DNA of 64,000 nt, taken from contig JAFKDC010000023.1 of NCBI GenBank assembly GCA_017255395.1, positions 1 to 64,000 on the forward strand. Direction: 5' to 3'. Source of the DNA: Enemella evansiae (GTDB lineage Bacteria; Pseudomonadota; Alphaproteobacteria; Rhodobacterales; Rhodobacteraceae). A program made the translations under genes and the position numbers. The notes under the pieces are model-generated. The model had not been told where the DNA came from. It ran no database searches and was given only the letters and a program-made list of their open reading frames with translations. Positions 47,871 to 56,166 of the stretch are shown in pieces (position 1 is the first letter of the stretch; each line of letters starts with the position of its first letter).

Positions 47871-48572
47871 TCAGTCCGGCGCCAGCATGTAGCCCGCGCC
47901 CCGCACCGTCTGCAGGTAGCGCGGCTGCTTCGGATCGCTTTCCAGCTTGCGCCGCAACCGGGTAATCTGCACGTCCACCGCGCGCTCCTGCGCCTGCCCC
48001 TTGTCGCGGCCCAGTTCCTCGACCAGCTTCGACCGGCTCAGCGCCTCGCCCGGCCGGGCCGAGAAGATCCGCATCAGCTGGCTTTCGGTCGCGGTCAGGC
48101 GCACCAGTTCCTCGCCCTGCCACATCTCGCCGCGCTCGATGTCGTAGCGGATCGGCCCCAGCGTCAAAAGCTTCGGCGCCACCTCCACCACCGGCGCCTC
48201 GGGCACCCGGCGCAGGATCGCGTTGATCCGCAGAAGCAGCTCCTTGGGTTCGAAGGGCTTCGACAGGTAGTCGTCCGCCCCGGCCTCCAGCCCGGCGATC
48301 CGGTCCTCGGTCTCCGACCGGGCGGTCAGCAGCAGGATCGGCATGGTCGAGGTCTCGCGGATCGCCCGTGTCAGGCTGATCCCGTCCTCGCCCGGCATCA
48401 TCACGTCCAGCACCACCAGATCGAAATCCAGCCCCGCCAGCAGCCGCCGCGCATGGGCCGCATCACGCGCCGCGCTGACAAGGAATCCGTGCCGGATCAG
48501 GAACTTCTGCAACAGCCCCCGAATGCGCTCATCGTCGTCCACGATCAGCAGGTGCGCGTCAAACTCGCTCAT
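47871..48572 (-). CDS. petR: OmpR-family response regulator PetR
   Basis: 233 residues. Receiver domain with the acidic pocket VDDDE and phospho-accepting Asp56 (LVVLDVMMPGEDG), Lys in DDYLSKPFEPKELL, then a winged-helix domain (LTATESQLMRIF, AVDVQITRLRRKLE, YLQTVRGAGYML). Its pairing with an upstream MarR-type gene matches petP-petR described next to the cytochrome bc1 genes of Rhodobacter capsulatus. No histidine kinase is beside it. Targets not visible here. Confidence 0.85.
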   Translation of the reverse strand: MSEFDAHLLIVDDDERIRGLLQKFLIRHGFLVSAARDAAHARRLLAGLDFDLVVLDVMMPGEDGISLTRAIRETSTMPILLLTARSETEDRIAGLEAGADDYLSKPFEPKELLLRINAILRRVPEAPVVEVAPKLLTLGPIRYDIERGEMWQGEELVRLTATESQLMRIFSARPGEALSRSKLVEELGRDKGQAQERAVDVQITRLRRKLESDPKQPRYLQTVRGAGYMLAPD

Positions 48573-49072
48573 TCCCGGCCCTCCCTGAGTGCGTGATACT
48601 GGCGTCGCATCTCGGGGTCCATCATCTCTTCCAGCACCCGGCGGAAGCCCGCGACGGCCTCGGGCCCCGCCTCGCGGAAAGCCGTGCGCATCCGCACCCG
48701 CTGCGCATCCGCAAGCTGGCGCTCCAGCGCATCGCCCGCGGTGGTCAGGTACAAATGCCGCTCGCGCTTGTCGACACGGCCGACCCGGCTTTCCACCAGC
48801 CCGTCGCCGATCAGTGTCCGCAGCACGCGGTTCAGCGATTGCTTGGTCACCCCGAGGATGGCCAGCAGGTTGTTGACGGTCGTTCCGGGCGCCGAGTGGA
48901 TGAAATGCAGCGCCCGGTGATGGGCGCGGCCATAGCTGAGCTCGTCCAGAATACGGTCCGGATCGGCGGTGAAGCCGCGATAGGCGAAGAACATCGCCTC
49001 CGCCCCCTGCCTCAGCTGCTCGTCGGTGAGATAAAGAAGCGTCTCGCCCTGAATGCGTCGTGTCTCTGCCAC
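48569..49072 (-). CDS. petP: MarR-family regulator PetP
   Basis: 167 residues from GTG 49072, chosen for GGAGG four bases upstream; TTG 49102 would add ten residues. A winged helix (VNNLLAILGVTKQSLNRVLRTLIGDGLVESRVGRVDKRERHLYLT) and a helical C-terminus are typical of MarR regulators. The gene overlaps petR by four bases, the petPR arrangement. In R. capsulatus PetP is needed for petR-region function. Divergent from ilvE. Confidence 0.82.
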   Translation of the reverse strand: MAETRRIQGETLLYLTDEQLRQGAEAMFFAYRGFTADPDRILDELSYGRAHHRALHFIHSAPGTTVNNLLAILGVTKQSLNRVLRTLIGDGLVESRVGRVDKRERHLYLTTAGDALERQLADAQRVRMRTAFREAGPEAVAGFRRVLEEMMDPEMRRQYHALREGRE

Positions 49073-49244
49073 GCTGCCTCCATCGTCGCTTTGCCGGTTC
49101 AAAGGGCAGTTTACGTCAGCCTTGTTGACATTCCAAGCACCAACTGTTAGCGATTCTCAGATTTGACGCAACTTTATGTCCACTACGGACCAATTGAGCG
49201 CAACAAATGCAAATCGGAACCGCGTGAGCCAAAGGAGATCGAAG

Positions 49245-50117
49245 ATGGCAGAAGGCGCATATGACGACCGCGACGGCAAGATCTGGCTGGACGGCCAGCT
49301 GGTAGACTGGCGGGCCGCGCAGGTTCACGTATTGACCCATGGCCTGCACTACGCCTCTTCGGTCTTCGAGGGCGAACGGGCCTACAACGGCAAGATCTTC
49401 CTGTCGCGCAAGCACTCGGAACGACTGCATTTCTCCGCCAGGTGCCTCGACTTCGAGATCCCCTATACCGTCGACGAGATCGAGGCCGCCAAGCAGGCCG
49501 TTCTGGACGCCAACGGCTTCACCGACGCCTATGTGCGCGCGGTGGCATGGCGCGGCGCGGGCATGGACATGGGCGTCTCTTCGGCGCGTAACCCGGTCCG
49601 GCTGGCGATCGCCGCATGGGGCTGGGGCAACTACTACGGCGACGCCAAGATGAAGGGCGCCAAGCTGGACATCTCGAAGTGGAAGCGCCCCTCGCCCGAG
49701 ACCATCCCGGTCCACGCCAAGGCGGCAGGCCTCTACATGATCTGCACGACCTCCAAGCACGCGGCAGAGGCCAAGGGCTGCTCGGACGCGCTCTTCATGG
49801 ATTACCGCGGCCTCGTGGCCGAGGCGACCGGCGCCAATATCTTCTTCGTCAAGGACGGCGAAGTGCACACACCCAAGCCCGACTGCTTCCTCAACGGCCT
49901 GACCCGTCAGACCGTCATCGGCATGCTTCAGGACAAGCAGATCAAGGTGCACGAGCGACACATCGAACCCGGCGAGATGGAAAGCTTCGAACAGTGTTGG
50001 CTGACCGGCACCGCCGCCGAAGTCACCCCGGTGGGCCAGATCGGCGATTACACCTTCGAGGTCGGCGCGCTGACCCGCGACATCTCGGAAAGCTACGAAA
50101 AGCTCGTCCGCAGCTGA
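49245..50117 (+). CDS. ilvE: Branched-chain amino acid aminotransferase
   Basis: 290 residues from ATG 49245, preceded by AAAGGAGATC. Class IV PLP fold: VHVLTHGLHYASSVFEGERAYNG, PLP lysine Lys159 in PVHAKAAGLYM, EATGANIFFVKDGEV and LTRQTVIGM, ending TVGxIG-like TPVGQIGDYTF. Transaminates leucine, isoleucine and valine. The upstream region has a TTGACA (49122-49127) and a TGTTAGCG half palindrome (49145-49152) like the carbon-regulator sites elsewhere. Confidence 0.92.
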   Translation: MAEGAYDDRDGKIWLDGQLVDWRAAQVHVLTHGLHYASSVFEGERAYNGKIFLSRKHSERLHFSARCLDFEIPYTVDEIEAAKQAVLDANGFTDAYVRAVAWRGAGMDMGVSSARNPVRLAIAAWGWGNYYGDAKMKGAKLDISKWKRPSPETIPVHAKAAGLYMICTTSKHAAEAKGCSDALFMDYRGLVAEATGANIFFVKDGEVHTPKPDCFLNGLTRQTVIGMLQDKQIKVHERHIEPGEMESFEQCWLTGTAAEVTPVGQIGDYTFEVGALTRDISESYEKLVRS

Positions 50118-50150
50118 GCATAACAAGGGCGGCGCCTCCCCGGCCCCGCC

Positions 50151-50205
50151 CTTCTTCTGTCCGAAAGTATCCCGGGGATTTTCAAGGGGCAGCGCCCCTT
50201 GAAGG
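50151..50205 (+). repeat. Dispersed element, family 1, copy 10
   Basis: CTTCTTCTGTCC-GAAAGTATCCC, then TTCAAGGGGC-agc-GCCCCTTGAA, between the convergent ilvE and PAS-protein genes. Confidence 0.7.
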
Positions 50206-50253
50206 CCCGCGCGGCCCGAGCGCGAACCGACCTGCGGGCCGCAAGGCGCCCCG

Positions 50254-51504
50254 TCAGATCAGCGACCGCAGCATAGACGTGTTGTTCTGCACGATCGAGT
50301 TCAGCTCGACCACCCGCGCCAGCCGGCTTTCGATCTCGTCCTGACAGCTGTCCAGCTGTTCGACGATGCCGCTCAGCGCCGTTCCGGACCCGGCCAGCGT
50401 CGCGCTCTCGATCTTGCACATCATCCGGGTCGAACTCAGCCCCGTCACATAGCGTTTCATGTCCAGCACCGACCGCGCGAAGCGCTTCGCCTCCTGCTCG
50501 ACCTCGCGCAGCGAGTCCGCCGTCTGCCTCAGGAACTGTGCGCGGTGCCGCTCGACCTCTGCGATCTCGTCATCGATCTTCACGGAGGCCGGGTAGATCC
50601 CGGCCAGGCGGATCTTCTCGTCCCGGAAGACGGCCAGCATCTCGGCCTCGACCGCCGTGGCGAAGCCAAGGAACTGCCCGTTCAGGATGGCATCGCGAAT
50701 ACGGGCAAAGACGCAGCTTTCGCCCTCGGCGAATGTCGTGACCCAGGTCGACATCTCTTCCAGCATCTGGCTGTAGTTCACCGAGATCGCGCTGATCGGA
50801 CCGCCCGCGTTTTCCAGCCGTGACGCGATCAGGCGCATGTTCAGGGGCACCGTGCGGATCGCCTTGAACGCCTCTTTCATCTCGAGGATTTCGCGCTGCA
50901 CCTCGTCGACGGCCTTCGACATTTCCAGAAAGCGGCGTTGCAGGGGATCCATCGGGCGCGCCAGCTGGCGGGCGCGGGCTTCCAGCTCGGTCGCCAGCGC
51001 ATGGGCCTGAAAGGCGTGATAGCTGGCAAAGCCCATCCCCGTCACCATGGTGCGCAGCGCCTCGGCGCTGTCCGCCGGTGTCAGGCCCTCTGCCTCGCGG
51101 CGCAGCAGGTCGGCGTAACAGTCGCTGACTTTCGGAAACAGGTCAGAGGTCGGTTTGATCCGGGTCGAGATATAGCCCCCCTCGAAGGGCGCGACCAAGG
51201 CGAAGACCCAGTAGAACCGCCCGCAGGACCGCCGGTTCTTCACATAGGCCCCGGTCGGCTTGCCCGCGCGGATGCGATCCCAAAGCAACTGGAACACACC
51301 CCGTGGCATGTCGGGGTGGCGGATCACCCTGTGCGGCGCGCCGATCAGCGCATCCCAGTCGAGGCCCGCCACACGCTGAAAGACGGTGTTTCCGGCCCGT
51401 ATCACGCCCCGCTCATCGGTCCGTGAATAAAACAGCTCCTGCAATTGGAAGGTGGCCTCGGACGAGCAGACCTCGGCCAGGAACTGGGGATCGTGTTCAG
51501 ACAT
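50254..51504 (-). CDS. Aer-like PAS-domain protein without a methyl-accepting domain
   Basis: 416 residues from ATG 51504. Residues 1-120 form an Aer-type PAS domain (FYSRTDERGVIRAGNTVFQRVAGLDWDALIGAPHRVIRHPDMPRGVFQLLW; the IRHPDMP stretch is diagnostic). The remainder is long, helical and soluble (LEEMSTWVTTFAEGES, ARSVLDMKRYVTGLSS). No membrane spans, HAMP or MCP signalling tip are seen, so it cannot be a classic aerotaxis receptor. May sense redox or a ligand in the cytoplasm and signal through its helical part. Confidence 0.75.
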   Translation of the reverse strand: MSEHDPQFLAEVCSSEATFQLQELFYSRTDERGVIRAGNTVFQRVAGLDWDALIGAPHRVIRHPDMPRGVFQLLWDRIRAGKPTGAYVKNRRSCGRFYWVFALVAPFEGGYISTRIKPTSDLFPKVSDCYADLLRREAEGLTPADSAEALRTMVTGMGFASYHAFQAHALATELEARARQLARPMDPLQRRFLEMSKAVDEVQREILEMKEAFKAIRTVPLNMRLIASRLENAGGPISAISVNYSQMLEEMSTWVTTFAEGESCVFARIRDAILNGQFLGFATAVEAEMLAVFRDEKIRLAGIYPASVKIDDEIAEVERHRAQFLRQTADSLREVEQEAKRFARSVLDMKRYVTGLSSTRMMCKIESATLAGSGTALSGIVEQLDSCQDEIESRLARVVELNSIVQNNTSMLRSLI

Positions 51505-51544
51505 GAGATACTCCACACCACTCCGGACGGACCCTGCCGCAGAT

Positions 51545-51591
51545 CCCTTTCCAAAACGGAAAGGGCCGCGCCGGATCCCTCCGCGCGGCCC
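51545..51591 (-). terminator. Double hairpin ending the ABC transporter operon
   Basis: CCCTTTCC/GGAAAGGG (51545-51565) overlaps GGGCCGCGC/GCGCGGCCC (51563-51591), just after the last permease stop; the two stems share bases and may be alternatives. Confidence 0.7.
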
Positions 51592-51614
51592 CTGAAAGTG
51601 CTTCCGATTTGTCT

Positions 51615-52799
51615 CTAACCCGGCGACATGCCGCGCAGGCGTTCGGATCGGCGGCGCAGGATTTCGACCGTGGTCAGCAGCAGGATCGAGATGCCCACGA
51701 GGATCGTCGCCACCGCAAGGATGGTCGGGCTGATCTGCTCGCGCAGGCCGGTGAACATCTGCCATGGCAGGGTCTGCTGTCGGGCCGAGCCCACGAAGAT
51801 CACCACCACCACCTCGTCGAAGGAGGTGATGAAGGCGAACAGCCCGCCCGAGATCACGCCGGGCAGGATCAGCGGCATCTGCACCTTGAAGAAGGTCCGC
51901 ACCGGGTCCGCGCCCATGTTCGCCGCCGCCCGCGTCAGCGAACGGTCGAAGCCGACCAGCGTCGCGGTCACGGTGATGATGACGAAGGGAATGCCCAGTG
52001 CCGCATGCGCCAGCACCACCCCGAAAAGCGTGCCCTGCAAGCCGATGCGCGAGTAGAAGAAGTACATCCCCGCCGCCGAGATGATCAGCGGCACGATCAT
52101 CGGAGAGATCAGGATCGCCATGATCGCGCGCCGGAAGGGCACATGTTCCGACGACAGGCCGATGGCGGCAAGGGTGCCGAAGCTGACCGAGAGGATCGTC
52201 GCGAAGGGCGCGATGATCAGCGAGTTCTTCAGCGCCTGCTGCCATTCCGACGAGTTGAAGAACTCGCGGTAGTGGCGCAGCGAGTAGCCCTCGGGGTCGA
52301 AGCGCAGCATCTCGGGCGTGAAGGTAAAGAAGTTCTCGGCGTTGAAGGACAGCGGCATCACGACAAGGATCGGCGTGATCAGGAAGACGAAGATCGCCCC
52401 GCAGATGGTGCGGAAGCTGTAGTGCCACAGCACCTGCCCGCTGGTCAGGTAGGGCGGCAGCGGCACGCGGTAACGCCCGTAGCCGACCCAATAGGCGAAC
52501 CAGCCGAAGAACCAGCCGAAGAGCGCGCCCATGACCGCCCCGGGGATGCCGCCCAGCAGATAGCCCGCCAGGGCGAAGAGCGCGACAAGGCCCCATTTCA
52601 CCGGGCGCTCCTGCTCTTTCGGCAGCACCTCCAGCACGACGAATGCCAGTGCGGCGGCAAGGATGAACCCGATCAGGATGCCCAGCAGGGACGATCCGTT
52701 CGCGGCGCCGACGAAGATCCCGGCAAAGGCCCCCGCCGCGCCCACGGTGGGCGCCGCGAAAGAGATCGGCATCTTGCGGGCTTGGGTTTCAACAGCCAT
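51615..52799 (-). CDS. ABC transporter permease, PotC-like, with N-terminal extension
   Basis: 394 residues. From about 125 onward it is a binding-protein-dependent permease with the EAA loop (TRAAANMGADPVRTFFKVQMPLILPGVISG) and about six spans. Residues 1-110 add three or four extra hydrophobic segments (AAGAFAGIFVGAANGSSLLGILIGFILAAALAFVVL, GLVALFALAGYLLGG) not found in PotC. Last gene of the polyamine/opine-type transporter operon, three bases after the previous permease. Substrate unassigned. Confidence 0.85.
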   Translation of the reverse strand: MAVETQARKMPISFAAPTVGAAGAFAGIFVGAANGSSLLGILIGFILAAALAFVVLEVLPKEQERPVKWGLVALFALAGYLLGGIPGAVMGALFGWFFGWFAYWVGYGRYRVPLPPYLTSGQVLWHYSFRTICGAIFVFLITPILVVMPLSFNAENFFTFTPEMLRFDPEGYSLRHYREFFNSSEWQQALKNSLIIAPFATILSVSFGTLAAIGLSSEHVPFRRAIMAILISPMIVPLIISAAGMYFFYSRIGLQGTLFGVVLAHAALGIPFVIITVTATLVGFDRSLTRAAANMGADPVRTFFKVQMPLILPGVISGGLFAFITSFDEVVVVIFVGSARQQTLPWQMFTGLREQISPTILAVATILVGISILLLTTVEILRRRSERLRGMSPG

Positions 52800-52802
52800 G
52801 GA

Positions 52803-54530
52803 TCAGCCCCCCAGCTTGACGTTGTCGATGCCGACGATCTTGTCGTAGGCCCAATAAAGGATCAGCACCACCGCCAGCAGGATCGTCCCCAGCGCGGCCG
52901 CGAGGCCCCAGTTGAGCGAGGACGAGATGTGGTAGGCGATCCGGTTCGAGATGAAGGTGCCGGTCGTGCCGCCGACGATCTCGGGCGTGATGTAATAGCC
53001 GATGGCGAGGATGAAGACGAGGATCGACCCCGCCCCGATGCCCGGCACCGACTGCGGGAAATAGACCCGCCAGAAGGCCGTCCAGTTGGTTGCGCCCAGC
53101 GATTTGGCGGCGCGCACGTAGTAGGGCGGAATGGTCGCCATGACCGAATACATCGGCAGGATCATGAAGGGCAGCAGGATGTGGGTCATCGCCACGATGG
53201 TGCCGAACTGGTTGTTGATCATCACCAGCCGGTCGGCATCGCCCACCAGCCCCAGCCAGACCAGCACGTCGTTGATGACACCCTGCTGTTGCAGCATGAC
53301 CTTCCAGGCGCTCGTCCGCACCAGAAGCGAGGTCCAGAACGGCAGCAGCACGAGGATCATCAGCAGGTTCGCCGTCCGCGCCGGCAGGTTCGCCAGCAGG
53401 AAGGCCACCGGGTAGGACAGCATGATGCAGCTAAAGGTGATCACCAGCGACATGAACATGGTCCGCTTGAACAGCAGGCCGTAGATGCGTTCGTCCTCGT
53501 CGCGCAGCCGGACGCCGTCGGGGGTCTTCTGCGCATCCACCGAGTTCAGGAAGTAACCCGAGGTGTAGTTGGGCGAATACATCTTGATGGTCTGCCAGAC
53601 CTCGACGTCGTGCCAGTCCTCGTCGATCTCGGCGAATTGCGCGCGCACGTCGACCGTCTCGAAGTCGGGGCTGGCCACCAGCTGGGCGGCGGCCTGAAGC
53701 ATCTCGGCGCGCGGCCCGGTGTAAGAGGCCACATCGGCACCGGAGGACAGATCCTGGTAAAGCATCGCGTGGACGATGGACCAGGGCTCTTCCTGAAGCG
53801 GGCTGTCGCCTTCCTCGACCTGCGTATAAAGCGCGAATTCGCGGTAGCTGGCCGCCGTCTCGGGCAGCAGGTCCGCGACGCCCTCGCGCAGCACGAAGTC
53901 CGGCATCTGGCCCCGGTCGCCCTGATCCGTGGCGTCCCATTCCGCCTGCGCGCCGATCCATTCGGGATCGCCCAGCAGCTCGGCCCATGGCATGGCCTCG
54001 TCCCAGGCCTCGTCGAGATCCTCGAACTGGTCCTGATAGACCTCGCCGATGTCGTCGAGCCCCCGGCCAGACTTTCGGAACAGCGACGAGACGCCGGTTA
54101 ACTCGTAGTTCAGGCGGGTGCCGAGGCGCGTGTGCAGCTTGCGCTCGGCGGCGTAGAAGATGTCCTTGTAGGCGGCATCCCAGACCGCGTCGCCGGGCAG
54201 CTCGCCCGTCGTGTCGTCCCAGTCCTGAAGCGCTTCGGTGGTGCGCGGCAGCGTGTCGGACACGATCTGGTTCTCGACCGAGCGGAACAGCATGTCGACG
54301 ATCGGCGCGATGAAGGTCACCAGCACGAACAGCAGCAAGGGCGCGATCAGCAGCAGCGCGCGGATCTTCTGGCGGCGCAGCGCGCGGGCCAGAGAGCGCT
54401 TCAGCGGCGTGCCGTCGGCGGCGAGCATCTCGCCACGCTTGCCGCGATGCTCGGCCGCGTCTGCGGCGCGCAGGGCGTTGTCGGGGGTCGGCCCCCCGAT
54501 CTTGTCGGGATCTGTGCTGGCGTCGGTCAT
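52803..54530 (-). CDS. ABC transporter permease, PotB-like, with large extracytoplasmic insert
   Basis: 575 residues, about twice the usual PotB length. A first membrane span at about 58-82 (ALLLIAPLLLFVLVTFIAP) is followed by an extra, acidic, soluble region of about 270 residues (about 83-355) before the second span (MFMSLVITFSCIMLSYPVAFLL); then the normal permease core with the EAA loop RAAKSLGATNWTAFWRVYFPQSVPG. The insert should lie in the periplasm and could contact the two binding proteins encoded upstream. ATGA overlap with the DUF1330 gene. Confidence 0.85.
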   Translation of the reverse strand: MTDASTDPDKIGGPTPDNALRAADAAEHRGKRGEMLAADGTPLKRSLARALRRQKIRALLLIAPLLLFVLVTFIAPIVDMLFRSVENQIVSDTLPRTTEALQDWDDTTGELPGDAVWDAAYKDIFYAAERKLHTRLGTRLNYELTGVSSLFRKSGRGLDDIGEVYQDQFEDLDEAWDEAMPWAELLGDPEWIGAQAEWDATDQGDRGQMPDFVLREGVADLLPETAASYREFALYTQVEEGDSPLQEEPWSIVHAMLYQDLSSGADVASYTGPRAEMLQAAAQLVASPDFETVDVRAQFAEIDEDWHDVEVWQTIKMYSPNYTSGYFLNSVDAQKTPDGVRLRDEDERIYGLLFKRTMFMSLVITFSCIMLSYPVAFLLANLPARTANLLMILVLLPFWTSLLVRTSAWKVMLQQQGVINDVLVWLGLVGDADRLVMINNQFGTIVAMTHILLPFMILPMYSVMATIPPYYVRAAKSLGATNWTAFWRVYFPQSVPGIGAGSILVFILAIGYYITPEIVGGTTGTFISNRIAYHISSSLNWGLAAALGTILLAVVLILYWAYDKIVGIDNVKLGG

Positions 54531-54817
54531 TCGGCCCCCTCGACGACTAGGATTGTGCTCTCCGCCGATGCGCGGCGGATCTCTGCGACCGCCTGGTAAT
54601 CGGGGTCGTTGTAGGCGGCGAGCGCCTCTGCATAGCTGGGAAACTCGATGACGACGTGGCGGTCGTGGACGGTGCCTTCCATGACCGTGCTCTGTCCGCC
54701 CCGGACGATGAAGCGCGCGCCGAGCGATTGCAGGATCGGCGTGTCCTTCTCGACGTACTCCTTGTACGCCACCGGATTCTTCACCGTGATATGGCCGATG
54801 ATGTAGCCCTTGGGCAT
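54527..54817 (-). CDS. DUF1330 family protein
   Basis: 96 residues from ATG 54817. MPKGYIIGHITVKNPVAYKEYVEKDTP and HVVIEFPSYAEALAAYNDPDYQ are the two blocks of DUF1330, a ferredoxin-like alpha/beta-barrel-type small domain of unknown role. It sits inside the ABC transporter operon, between a binding protein and the permease, with ATGA overlap to the permease. A role in processing the imported substrate is possible but unproven. Confidence 0.85.
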   Translation of the reverse strand: MPKGYIIGHITVKNPVAYKEYVEKDTPILQSLGARFIVRGGQSTVMEGTVHDRHVVIEFPSYAEALAAYNDPDYQAVAEIRRASAESTILVVEGAE

Positions 54818-54898
54818 GCCAAGCGTCCCCTGTTGTCCCCTGCGCCCCGTAACGGACGCCGATTGTGCGTGGCCCTTTTCGGGCGCGTCTTGGTGAGA

Positions 54899-54920
54899 GG
54901 GCGGGACCAAAGCCCCGCCC
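54899..54920 (-). terminator. Hairpin after the first binding-protein gene
   Basis: GGGCGGG-accaaagc-CCCGCCC, just past the stop at 54930; probably lets binding-protein mRNA accumulate over the permease part. Confidence 0.5.
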
Positions 54921-54929
54921 CCCAAAGCT

Positions 54930-56042
54930 TTATTGTGCCAGCCAGGCCTGGAACTTCGCGTCGATGTCGTCGCGGTAGTCGGCCCAGAACTCGTAGTTAT
55001 ACAGGAACGTGTTCTCGGCGTTGGCCGGGTCGGTCGGCATGTGCGGCGCCATGTCGATGCCAAGCTCTGCGTGCTGGCCGACCAGCGGGGCCGAAGACGC
55101 ACGCGCCGGACCGTAGCTGATGTACTTGGCCTGATCGGCAAGACGCTGGGTGTCAGTGGCGAAGCGCACGAAGTCCTTCACGCGGGCCAGACGCTCTTCG
55201 GGCAGACCGGCGGGAATGATCCAGCCGTCAAGGTCGAAGACCTGCGCGTCCCACATCATCGCAACCGGCTGGTCCTGCTCTTCGATCACGCTGAACAGGC
55301 GGCCGTTGTAGGTCGAACCCATGAAGATCTCACCATCGGCCAGCAGCTGCGGCGTGTCGGCGCCGGCGGACCACCAGATCGTCTGGTCCTTGATGGTGCC
55401 CAGCTTGGCAAGCGCCTGGTCCTGGCCCTCTTCGGTCTCGAGCACGTCGTAAACGTCCTCCTTTGCCACGCCGTCACAGAGCAGCGCCCATTCCATATTG
55501 TTGATCGGGCGCTTTTCCAGTGCGCGCTTGCCCGGGTAGGTTTCCAGGTCGAAGACGTCGCAGATGTCATTCGGCGCCTCGGCGCCCTCGGGGACCATGT
55601 CGGTGCGATAGCCGAAGGTGGTCGAATAGACGATCTGCGGGATGTAGCAGTCCGACACGATCAGGTCGCCGAAATCGTCCGACGCCTTGGAACCGTCGTC
55701 GCCATCGGCGAGCAGTTCGTCCGGGTCGTATTCCATCGCCAGACCCTCGTCGCAAAGGCGGATGGCGTCAGAGGCCACCACGTCCACGAGATCCCAGGTC
55801 ACATTGCCCGCCTCGTTCATGGCGCGCAGCTTGGCCACCGCCTCGTTCGAGCTTTCGTCCCATGCGACGCTCACCTCGGGGTGCATCTCGAGGTAGGGTT
55901 CCACATAGGCGTTCTGCTGCGAGGACTGGTAGGCCCCGCCCCAGCTGACCAGCGTCATCTCATTGGACATCTCCTGCGCCTGCGCGGATGCGGCGGCGAG
56001 GGTCAGGGCCGAGGTTGTCAGCAAAGTCGTTGTCAGTTTCAT
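54930..56042 (-). CDS. Extracellular solute-binding protein of a PotD-type transporter (copy 1)
   Basis: 370 residues with a Sec signal peptide (MKLTTTLLTTSALTLAAASAQA). The mature part begins EMSNEMTLVSWGGAYQSSQQ and has the conserved parts WDLVDVVASDAIRLCDEGLAMEYD, WWSAGADTPQLLADGE, GSTYNGRLFSVI and FVRFATDTQRLADQAKYISYGP seen in spermidine/putrescine-like periplasmic receptors. Substrate not established. It is closely similar, block by block, to the protein at 56167-57279. Confidence 0.88.
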   Translation of the reverse strand: MKLTTTLLTTSALTLAAASAQAQEMSNEMTLVSWGGAYQSSQQNAYVEPYLEMHPEVSVAWDESSNEAVAKLRAMNEAGNVTWDLVDVVASDAIRLCDEGLAMEYDPDELLADGDDGSKASDDFGDLIVSDCYIPQIVYSTTFGYRTDMVPEGAEAPNDICDVFDLETYPGKRALEKRPINNMEWALLCDGVAKEDVYDVLETEEGQDQALAKLGTIKDQTIWWSAGADTPQLLADGEIFMGSTYNGRLFSVIEEQDQPVAMMWDAQVFDLDGWIIPAGLPEERLARVKDFVRFATDTQRLADQAKYISYGPARASSAPLVGQHAELGIDMAPHMPTDPANAENTFLYNYEFWADYRDDIDAKFQAWLAQ

Positions 56043-56103
56043 TCTTGTCTCCCTTGTTTTCCCGATATCTGCGCGGAGGCCGGGTTACGGGTCTCGTTTG
56101 CCC

Positions 56104-56148
56104 GCCCTTTCGGAGGAAAGGGCACAGGGCGGGAGAAACCCGCCCTGT
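56104..56148 (-). terminator. Two stacked hairpins between the binding-protein genes
   Basis: GCCCTTTC-ggag-GAAAGGGC (56104-56123) and ACAGGGCGGG-agaaac-CCGCCCTGT (56124-56148), immediately after the second binding-protein gene. Confidence 0.6.
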
Positions 56149-56166
56149 CCGCATGCGAAATGGGTC

